A stretch of 5,886 nucleotides of DNA from an uncultured Oscillospiraceae bacterium. Lineage in GTDB: Bacteria > Bacillota > Clostridia > Oscillospirales > Oscillospiraceae. This document shows, one piece after another, positions 1 to 4,086 of the stretch; the first letter of the stretch is position 1; every line of letters starts with the position of its first letter. The notes beneath the pieces are model-generated. The model ran no database searches and was not told the DNA's origin. It was given only the letters and a program-made list of their open reading frames with translations. The DNA is taken from the NCBI GenBank assembly GCA_934636045.1, contig CAKTZP010000126.1, forward strand, positions 1 through 5,886, in the 5' to 3' direction. The position numbers and the translations under genes are program-made.

Positions 1-60
1 GACTCGAACCCATGTTACCGCCGTGAAAGGGCGGTGTCTTAACCACTTGACCAACGGGCC
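1..60 (-). tRNA. tRNA-Glu(TTC), partial (3' end beyond the left edge)
   Basis: On the minus strand the sequence begins GGCCCGT (acceptor 5' strand, G1 at position 60), followed by the GTCA/AGAC D arm, anticodon stem CCGCC/GGCGG and loop CTTTCAC with anticodon TTC. It continues through a 4-nt variable region, T-stem ATGGG and T-loop TTCGAGT. The window ends at about tRNA position 61, so the rest of the T stem, the 3' acceptor strand and any encoded CCA are outside. The gene follows the tRNA-Met with no spacer and must be co-transcribed with it. The non-Watson-Crick 13:22 pair (A:A) is ordinary for tRNA-Glu. Confidence 0.96.
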
Positions 61-136
61 TGGTAGCGGCAATCTGATTCGAACAGATGACAACACGGGT
101 ATGAACCGGGTGCTCTACCAACTGAGCTATGCCGCC
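61..136 (-). tRNA. tRNA-Met(CAT), elongator type, CCA encoded
   Basis: A complete 76-nt cloverleaf reads from 136 down to 61. The acceptor is GGCGGCA/TGCCGCT with a G1:U72 wobble, the D arm is GCTC/GAGC, the anticodon loop is TTCATAC with anticodon CAT, the T arm is ATCTG/CAGAT with loop TTCGAAT, the discriminator is A, and CCA is encoded at 61-63. The G1:U72 pair and overall sequence resemble, from memory, Bacillota elongator tRNA-Met. An initiator tRNA would have a mismatched 1:72 pair and three G:C pairs closing the anticodon stem. Oddity: anticodon-stem position 28:42 is C:U, a mismatch, where the other four pairs are intact. An Ile2 tRNA (CAT modified to lysidine) is the alternative, but the acceptor stem does not suggest it. 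Confidence 0.95.
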
Positions 137-165
137 ATTTTTAAGTTTTCGTGAAACGCATGGTG

Positions 166-194
166 ATTATATAGAATTCGCTGCGGTTTGTCAA
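166..194 (-). promoter_or_regulatory. SigA-type consensus promoter for the tRNA-Met/tRNA-Glu unit
   Basis: On the minus strand TTGACA (194 to 189) is followed by exactly 17 nt and TATAAT (171 to 166), a perfect match to both consensus hexamers with optimal spacing. Transcription should start near 159, leaving a leader of about 22 nt before tRNA-Met. Upstream of the -35, at about 195-225, lie A/T tracts that could act as an UP element. Such strength fits a stable-RNA promoter. Confidence 0.92.
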
Positions 195-236
195 GCCTTT
201 TTCTTGGCTTTTCCGAAAAAATTTTCACGTTTGGAA

Positions 237-270
237 TTTGTGCAAAGCGTTCATACTTATTTTGCACGAA
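237..270. repeat. Inverted repeat upstream of the CmpB-like gene (operator or leader hairpin candidate)
   Basis: The arms TTTGTGCAAA (237-246) and TTTGCACGAA (261-270) are inverted repeats of 10 positions, nine Watson-Crick pairs plus one G:T, separated by 14 nt. Arm centres are about 24 bp apart. The dyad lies 50-80 bp before the gene start and about 45 bp beyond the tRNA promoter. It surrounds a weak -10-like CATACT (252-257), but no convincing -35 accompanies that. It could be a repressor site or, if transcribed, a leader stem-loop. The sequence does not decide. Confidence 0.45.
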
Positions 271-318
271 AAACCGAGACAAATTACGGAATTTTATAAC
301 TTATAAGGAGTGATTGAT

Positions 319-744
319 TTGCAAGCGAGGGCATACCGTATTTGGAGGGAAGCAGTGATGTTTTACATCGGCGGGATGTTTTACTGCCTCGTGGAGCTGC
401 TGTGGCGCGGATGGACGCACGGGAGCATGTTCCTGCTGGGCGCCGTGTGCTTCTACGTCGTCGGAGGCATGGATCGCCGGTGGCATGCACCGGTGGTGGT
501 GCAGATGGCGGTCGGGGCGTTGATCGTTACATTTTTCGAGTTCTGGACGGGCGTGCTGGTCAACATGGTGCTGCACATGAACGTCTGGACGTATGAACAC
601 GTGCCGTTCAACCTGCTCGGGCAGATCTGCCTGCCGTTCACGCTGCTGTGGTTCCCCCTGTGCGGGATCGGGATCCTCTTGGAAAACCAATTGCGGCACT
701 GGCTGTTTCACGAGCCTGTGCCGCAATATCGGTGGGTCATTTAG
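319..744 (+). CDS. Putative ABC-transporter type IV (CmpB-like) small membrane protein
   Basis: A 141-residue, strongly hydrophobic protein. Segments that look membrane-spanning are at about residues 14-32, 35-51, 57-81 and 99-121. The pattern of E26, a WRG at 29-31, H34 and S36M37, then a Glu-containing helix (E74), G78, N82, W90, and P96FNLLGQICLPF107 matches my memory of the PF06541 family, annotated as putative ABC-transporter type IV. Transport function is inferred from the family name only; no ATPase or other transporter subunit is adjacent. I chose the TTG at 319 because AAGGAG (305-310) sits 8 nt upstream and the extra residues align with the basic N-terminus typical of the family. 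An ATG at 358 with GGAGGG (344-349), 8 nt away, is a real alternative (128 residues). A GTG at 310 overlaps the Shine-Dalgarno and is unlikely. The 3' end overlaps the convergent gene by 8 bp and contains a strong hairpin. No promoter could be assigned. Confidence 0.85.
   Translation: MQARAYRIWREAVMFYIGGMFYCLVELLWRGWTHGSMFLLGAVCFYVVGGMDRRWHAPVVVQMAVGALIVTFFEFWTGVLVNMVLHMNVWTYEHVPFNLLGQICLPFTLLWFPLCGIGILLENQLRHWLFHEPVPQYRWVI
690..727 (-). terminator. Probable intrinsic terminator of the minus-strand membrane gene, inside the CmpB-like coding region
   Basis: Positions 690-699 (ATTGCGGCAC) and 718-727 (GTGCCGCAAT) form a perfect 10-bp stem. After one T:T mismatch (700/717) a further 4 bp, 701-704 with 713-716, close an 8-nt loop. 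On the minus strand the hairpin starts 9 nt after the TGA of the gene at 737-1543 and is followed by TGGTTTTCC, a modest U-rich tail. On the plus strand no T-run follows (ATCGGTGG), so termination, if any, acts leftward. The tail is imperfect, so efficiency is uncertain. Confidence 0.65.
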
Positions 745-1543
745 TCGGTTCCTCGCCGCGCGGGAACAGCAGCTGCACGCTGCTGACGGCCAGCGACAGC
801 AGGAGCGACGCGTTGATCAGCAGCTCGTCCATGGCGCCGTGCGCCAGCGTGTCGGTCACGGTGATGGTGCAGAAGAACACCGCACTCAGGCACCAGAACA
901 GGCTGATGCGCCGCTTGCCATGGTCGAGGCAGAAGCCCGCCAGCTGGAAAAAGCTCAGCATCGCGCAGATGGCCGCCAGCAGCTGGAAGCCGTAGTCGTG
1001 GATCGACGGGTCGGTGTTCCATTCCTGAAAGCAGACGATCAGGCGGACGACAAGATAGATGCTCGCGATCATATACAGCAGCGCGGAGGGCTTCTTTCCG
1101 GAAAGGCGCAGCAGGGCAAAGACGGCAATGCAGCCCGCAGAGAGCAGACCCAGCGGCGCAAGGATCGTCGAAAGAGCCTCAGAAACGACGGGGGACTGCG
1201 TGGCCAGTGCGGTGGTTGGCTCGCGCCCCTGCACCCAGAGGATAACGTTGCCGCCGACGAGTCCTACGGCTGCGATGAGCTGCAGCGCATTCGGCACCGG
1301 CGCGCCGGTGAAGTACGGCGCATAGCCGGTCGACCGCTTGAGCGGCAGCAGCAGCGCAAACATCGCCGCCAGCAGCACAAGGGTCAGAACGGTCAGCACG
1401 ATGTGCAAAAAGCTTCCCGGTGCGAGGCTCCCGTCGGATAACAGCTCCACGGCCAGCTGCGCCCGCCGGACAAAGAAGCCGATCAGACTGCCGAGCAGCA
1501 CAACGAGCGCCAAAGTCACCTGAAGCGAGTTGCTTTTTTTCAT
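737..1543 (-). CDS. Uncharacterised polytopic membrane protein (about 8 TM)
   Basis: I do not recognise a functional family. The 268-residue product has about eight hydrophobic stretches, at roughly residues 7-24, 45-66, 86-104, 123-145, 154-172, 185-206, 213-234 and 241-260. Between segments 5 and 6 is a distinctive polar stretch, F172QEWNTDPSIHDYG185, followed by a basic loop, H208GKRR212, after segment 6. No signal peptidase site, nucleotide-binding motif, metal cluster or catalytic signature is visible. The start is the ATG at 1541-1543: GGAGGT (1552-1557) lies 8 nt upstream and the N-terminus MKKSNS is a typical basic cap before a first helix. A longer in-frame start at 1609 would lie within the promoter's -10 region and is rejected. 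The gene has its own extended -10 promoter at 1598-1606, ends in TGA, overlaps the convergent CmpB-like gene by 8 bp, and is probably ended by the hairpin at 690-727. Role unknown. Confidence 0.82.
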   Translation of the reverse strand: MKKSNSLQVTLALVVLLGSLIGFFVRRAQLAVELLSDGSLAPGSFLHIVLTVLTLVLLAAMFALLLPLKRSTGYAPYFTGAPVPNALQLIAAVGLVGGNVILWVQGREPTTALATQSPVVSEALSTILAPLGLLSAGCIAVFALLRLSGKKPSALLYMIASIYLVVRLIVCFQEWNTDPSIHDYGFQLLAAICAMLSFFQLAGFCLDHGKRRISLFWCLSAVFFCTITVTDTLAHGAMDELLINASLLLSLAVSSVQLLFPRGEEPTK

Positions 1544-1597
1544 AAAAACGAACCTCCGATCGCACAGCACGCTGCACCATAGCTTTTTGTGAGCATC

Positions 1598-1606
1598 ATT
1601 ATAGCA
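1598..1606 (-). promoter_or_regulatory. Extended -10 promoter of the minus-strand membrane gene
   Basis: The minus strand reads TGCTATAAT from 1606 to 1598: a perfect TATAAT preceded by the TGn extension. Seventeen nt further upstream only TGTCTT (1626 to 1621) is found, a poor -35, so recognition would rest on the extended -10. Predicted start is near 1591, giving a leader of about 48 nt before the ATG at 1543. Confidence 0.72.
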
Positions 1607-1614
1607 CATGACGC

Positions 1615-1682
1615 AAAAAAAAGACAGAGCGAACGAAAAAAAATTCTGATTGCAGGGAAAAACCGATAAAAAGTTAAAAAAA
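1615..1682. other. Phased A-tracts between divergent promoters (likely curved DNA / UP-like element)
   Basis: Five A-runs of 5-8 bases lie at 1615-1622, 1636-1643, 1658-1662, 1668-1672 and 1676-1682. Their centres are about 21, 20.5, 10 and 9 bp apart, i.e. near multiples of the helical repeat, which predicts intrinsic bending. The last two tracts sit directly upstream of the -35 region of the rimP promoter, where alpha-subunit contacts would occur. Confidence 0.6.
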
Positions 1683-1686
1683 GTCC

Positions 1687-1715
1687 TTGCATTTCACACA
1701 ACGTGGTGCTATAAT
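1687..1715 (+). promoter_or_regulatory. Promoter of the rimP-nusA-infB operon
   Basis: A perfect TATAAT (1710-1715) is preceded by TGC (1707-1709), an extended -10, with a half-matching -35 TTGCAT (1687-1692) at 17-nt spacing. The predicted start is about 1722, so the transcript has a leader of about 77 nt containing the hairpin at 1742-1767. No other promoter-like sequence was seen before rimP. Confidence 0.85.
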
Positions 1716-1741
1716 GTAGTCAATCAATAGTAGTATTTACT

Positions 1742-1773
1742 AAAGAGAGGGGTTCGCCCCTCTCTTTTCTCTT
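1742..1773 (+). terminator. Leader stem-loop with T-rich tail: candidate attenuator of the nusA operon
   Basis: AAAGAGAGGGG (1742-1752) pairs perfectly with CCCCTCTCTTT (1757-1767) around a TTCG loop (1753-1756), an 11-bp stem whose GC-rich part is the 8-bp GAGAGGGG/CCCCTCTC. It is followed by TTTTCTCTT (1765-1773), a broken T-tract. The hairpin lies between the operon promoter and the rimP ATG at 1799, about 20 nt into the transcript. It therefore has the architecture of an intrinsic terminator used as an attenuator. It cannot be the terminator of an upstream plus-strand gene, because the preceding gene runs the other way. An mRNA-stabilising 5' hairpin is the alternative. Confidence 0.7.
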
Positions 1774-1798
1774 GACTTTCTGAGCGAGGTGCTGACGA

Positions 1799-2251
1799 AT
1801 GAAGATAACCGAGCAGGTCTGGCAGTTTGCCGAGCCGCTGGTGGAGGCCAACGGGTGCAGTCTGTGGGACGTCGAATACGTCCGCGAGGGCGGTGAGTGG
1901 TTCCTCCGCCTATACATTGATAAGGAGGGCGGCGTGGACATCGATGACTGCGAGGCGGTCTCGCGCGCGGTCGATCCGGTGCTTGACGAAAAGGATCCCA
2001 TCCCGGAAAGCTACCGCTTTGAGGTCTGCTCGGCAGGCCTGGAGCGCGCGCTCAAGCGCCCGGGTGATTTTGAACGCTTTATGGGCTCGCCTGTTCAGGT
2101 CAAGCTCTATAAGCCCCGCGACGGACAGAAGGAATTCGCCGGAACACTGACCGGCTACGATAACGGCCGCGTGACCATCACCGCTGCCGGCCGTACGCTT
2201 ACATTTGACAAACCCGAGGTCGCCCTTGTGCGGCTTCGCGTAGAATTCTGA
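1799..2251 (+). CDS. rimP: Ribosome maturation factor RimP
   Basis: RimP binds the nascent 30S subunit in the cytoplasm and helps assembly around the S12 region. The 150-residue length is normal. The N-terminal alpha/beta domain (about 1-80) contains the family hallmark V46DIDDCEAVSRAVDPVLDEKDPI, followed by Y72RFEVCSAGLERALKRP88. The C-terminal SH3-like barrel (about 90-150) includes G96 and V99QVKLY104, G115 and the final strands to F150. In the usual EVSSPGL(D/E)RPL signature, S77 is Cys here and both prolines are Ala (A79, A84), a modest deviation. The ATG at 1799 is preceded by GAGGTG (1786-1791) at 7 nt. It is the first gene after the operon promoter and leader hairpin. Its TGA overlaps the nusA Shine-Dalgarno, which suggests translational coupling. 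Confidence 0.97.
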   Translation: MKITEQVWQFAEPLVEANGCSLWDVEYVREGGEWFLRLYIDKEGGVDIDDCEAVSRAVDPVLDEKDPIPESYRFEVCSAGLERALKRPGDFERFMGSPVQVKLYKPRDGQKEFAGTLTGYDNGRVTITAAGRTLTFDKPEVALVRLRVEF

Positions 2252-2261
2252 GGAGGATAAT

Positions 2262-3341
2262 ATGAACGCTAACGCTGAGATTTTTGCTGCGCTGCGGCAG
2301 CTGGAAAAAGAACGCGGCGTCCCCGTGGACTACATGGTCGAGCGCATTACGCAGGCACTCGTGGCGGCGTATAAAAAGGACAAGGACGGCTACACCGACA
2401 ATGTCTACGTCGAGCTGAACGAGCAGGAAATGCGGATGTACGCGCAGAAGGAGGTCGTGGACGATGTCATTACTCCCGCGACCGAGATCACCCTGGATGC
2501 CGCAAAGAAGCTGGAAAAGAACGCTGCCCTCGGCGACCTTGTCAACGTTCCCATCGAGACCAAGGCCTTCGGCCGTATCGCGGCCCAGACCGCAAAGCAG
2601 GTCATCATTCAGGGCATCCGCGAGGCCGAGCGCGGCATGGTGTTTGAGAGCTTCTCCTCCAAAGAGCATGAGATTTTGACCGGTACAGTGCACCGCATCG
2701 AGGCCGGCGGCGATATGATTGTCCGCGTCGGTCAGGGCACGGATCGCACCGATGCGCTGTTATCCGTCGGCGAGCAGGTACGCACCGAGCATTTCACCGA
2801 GGGCGACCTCATTCGCGTTTATGTCGTGGAGGTTCGCCGCAGCAACCGCGGCCCGCAGGTCATGGTCTCGCGCACACATCCTGCGCTGGTCAAGCGCCTG
2901 TTTGAGCTTGAGGTGCCGGAGATCGAGTCCGGCGCGGTGGAGATCCGCTCCATTGCCCGTGAGCCCGGCAGCCGCACGAAGCTGGCCGTCTATGCTGCTG
3001 AGGAGAACATTGATGCCGTCGGCGCCTGCGTCGGCGCGCGCGGCGCGCGTGTCAATGCCGTTGTGGAAGAGCTGCAGGGCGAAAAGATGGACATCGTTGT
3101 CTGGTCGGAGGATCTGTGCGCCTTCGTCGCCTCGGCGCTGAGCCCTGCGGACGTGATCTCCGTCACCCAGCTGCCCGGCCAGAAGGCCTGCCGTGTCATT
3201 GTGCCGGACGATCAGCTGTCGCTGGCCATCGGCAAGGAGGGGCAGAACGCCCGCCTTGCAGCCCGCCTGACCGGCTGCAAAATTGATATCAAGCCCGCCT
3301 CGCAGGCCGAAGAGCCGGAAGAGACAGGCGAACAGGAATAA
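2262..3341 (+). CDS. nusA: Transcription termination/antitermination protein NusA
   Basis: NusA binds RNA polymerase near the RNA exit channel and modulates pausing, intrinsic termination and antitermination. The 359 residues show the order expected in Bacillota: an N-terminal RNAP-binding domain (about 1-130), an S1 domain (about 135-200, E137ILTGTVHRIE to V200MVSRTHP207), KH1 (about 205-280, with E227IRSIAREPGSR238 and the loop G258ARG261 in G254ACVGARGARV264), and KH2 (about 285-345, with A322IGKEGQNARLAARLTG338). There is no C-terminal acidic-repeat region, as is normal outside proteobacteria; the short tail is Glu-rich. Two small oddities: D251AVGACVG has Ala where DPVGACVG is usual, and C339 stands where I would expect an aromatic (Trp) in LTGWKIDI. 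AGGAGG (2251-2256) lies 5 nt before the ATG at 2262. If the leader hairpin is NusA-responsive, this gene would be autoregulated. Confidence 0.98.
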   Translation: MNANAEIFAALRQLEKERGVPVDYMVERITQALVAAYKKDKDGYTDNVYVELNEQEMRMYAQKEVVDDVITPATEITLDAAKKLEKNAALGDLVNVPIETKAFGRIAAQTAKQVIIQGIREAERGMVFESFSSKEHEILTGTVHRIEAGGDMIVRVGQGTDRTDALLSVGEQVRTEHFTEGDLIRVYVVEVRRSNRGPQVMVSRTHPALVKRLFELEVPEIESGAVEIRSIAREPGSRTKLAVYAAEENIDAVGACVGARGARVNAVVEELQGEKMDIVVWSEDLCAFVASALSPADVISVTQLPGQKACRVIVPDDQLSLAIGKEGQNARLAARLTGCKIDIKPASQAEEPEETGEQE

Positions 3342-3344
3342 CCC

Positions 3345-3364
3345 CGCGCCGGTCATCCGACGCG
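3345..3364 (+). other. Intercistronic hairpin between nusA and rnpM
   Basis: CGCG (3345-3348) pairs with CGCG (3361-3364) and CGG (3350-3352) with CCG (3357-3359), around a TCAT loop with a single C:A mismatch (3349/3360). It is GC-rich and is followed by AAAAAC rather than a T-run, so it is not a rightward terminator. It lies 4 nt after the nusA stop and 8 nt before the rnpM Shine-Dalgarno. It could block 3'-5' decay or mark a processing site. Confidence 0.45.
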
Positions 3365-3386
3365 AAAAACGGAAGGAGGGAACACC

Positions 3387-3665
3387 GTGCCAAAGAAAAT
3401 ACCCCAGCGCCAGTGCCTCGGCTGCCGGGAGATGAAGCCGAAAAAGGAGCTCATCCGCGTTGTCCGCAGTCCGGAGGGAACGGTCTCAGTCGATCTGCGC
3501 GGCAAGGCGTCCGGCCGCGGGGCATATGTCTGCCCCAACAGGGAATGCCTCAAGCGCGCGATCAAGTCCCGAGCACTTGCGCGCACCCTTGACACGGACA
3601 TCCCGCAGGAGGTTTACGACGCATTGCTTCGGGAAATGGAGGGACCGACGGATGGAGCTGGATAG
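3387..3665 (+). CDS. rnpM: RNase P modulator RnpM (YlxR, DUF448)
   Basis: A small (92-residue) basic cytoplasmic protein of the YlxR family. The Bacillus subtilis homologue was renamed RnpM after it was found to bind the RNase P RNA and lower its activity in vitro (from memory). The diagnostic block is clear: P6QRQCLGCREMKPKKELIRVV26, D36LRGKASGRGAYVCPN51 with the GRGAYVC core, then C54L and a basic helix. Cys10, Cys13, Cys49 and Cys54 form a CxxC plus CxxxxC pattern that could bind a metal; this is inference. The start is the GTG at 3387, preceded by AAGGAGGG (3373-3380) at 6 nt, and the N-terminus MPKKIPQRQC is typical. The last 14 nt overlap ylxQ in another frame. Its position between nusA and ylxQ is the standard Bacillota order. 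Confidence 0.96.
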   Translation: MPKKIPQRQCLGCREMKPKKELIRVVRSPEGTVSVDLRGKASGRGAYVCPNRECLKRAIKSRALARTLDTDIPQEVYDALLREMEGPTDGAG

Positions 3666-4071
3666 AAGTCTCGGCCTGCTGGCCATTTCCCGCAAGGGCG
3701 GGAATCTGGTGCTCGGTGAGGAGCCGGTCGGTGCAGCGACGCGCGCCAAAAAGGCACGCTTGGTGCTGCTGGCCTCAGATGCCGGCGGCCATACGGTGCG
3801 CCGCGCCAAGAGCTTCGTCGCAGGAACTGCGCAGCCGCTGCTGACGCTGCGCTATACCAAGGACGAGCTCGGCGACGCCCTCGGAACGACGAGCGTCGCC
3901 ATTGCGGCAATTCTGGATGTCCGTCTGGCACAGGCGTTCGTCAAGACGCTGCCGCAAACGGTGCAGACCGAGCAGCTGCTGCAGGAGCTGGATGTGCGCG
4001 TACAGCGCGTGGAAAAGCGCCGCGCCGAGGAAAAGGCGCACCGCTACAACGTCCGGCATGGGAAAAAGTAA
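3652..4071 (+). CDS. ylxQ: L7Ae-family kink-turn RNA-binding protein YlxQ, with C-terminal extension
   Basis: The L7Ae/L30e fold binds kink-turn RNA; the Bacillus subtilis YlxQ and YbxF proteins were shown to bind kink-turns (from memory). The core (about residues 4-100) has the expected elements: L7GLLAISRKGGNLVLGEE24, a helix ending R31AKKA35, the strand R36LVLLASDAG45 with H47TVRRAKSF55, and the last part Y68TKDELGDALGTTSVAIAAILD89 followed by the closing helix. The B. subtilis protein is about 100 residues; this one is 139. The extra 39 residues (about 101-139) are highly charged, predicted helical, and end in a basic tail (H130RYNVRHGKK139). The ATG at 3652 is preceded by GGAGGGA (3638-3644) at 7 nt and overlaps the end of rnpM by 14 nt, suggesting translational coupling. 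Upstream in-frame codons back to 3460 only shadow rnpM. The RNA target is unknown. Confidence 0.93.
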   Translation: MELDRSLGLLAISRKGGNLVLGEEPVGAATRAKKARLVLLASDAGGHTVRRAKSFVAGTAQPLLTLRYTKDELGDALGTTSVAIAAILDVRLAQAFVKTLPQTVQTEQLLQELDVRVQRVEKRRAEEKAHRYNVRHGKK

Positions 4072-4086
4072 CACGGAGGTGGCTTT

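Noticed and set aside
193..212. AAGCC/GGCTT inverted repeat followed by TT, terminator-like on the plus strand
   Set aside because: Only 5 bp with an 8-nt loop, no plus-strand gene upstream, and it overlaps the -35 of the tRNA promoter.
294..306. TATAAC as a -10 box for the CmpB-like gene
   Set aside because: No -35-like hexamer at 16-18 nt, and transcription would start within the Shine-Dalgarno. It is better seen as part of a TTATAAC/TTATAAG tandem.
1..318. tRNA-associated integration site or mobile-element junction
   Set aside because: No integrase, no direct repeat of a tRNA 3' end, and the 3' ends point away from the accessory genes. Nothing supports an insertion.
301..726. A 141-codon minus-strand open frame opposite the CmpB-like gene
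   Set aside because: The plus-strand product carries recognisable family motifs. The minus frame is Pro/Gln/His-rich with no recognisable domain.
767..785. CAGCAGC/GCTGCTG 7-bp hairpin just after the CmpB-like stop
   Set aside because: No T-run follows on either strand, and it falls on Leu/Gln/Val/Ser codons of the minus-strand gene. It is not convincing as a terminator.
593..1441. A 282-codon plus-strand open frame opposite the 268-residue membrane gene
   Set aside because: Its product is Gln/Arg/His-rich and low in hydrophobic order. The minus-strand gene has a promoter, Shine-Dalgarno and regular membrane helices, so this frame is a shadow.
2760..3356. A 198-codon minus-strand open frame opposite nusA, and similar frames inside rimP, nusA and rnpM
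   Set aside because: All are shadows of conserved genes and show no recognisable domain.
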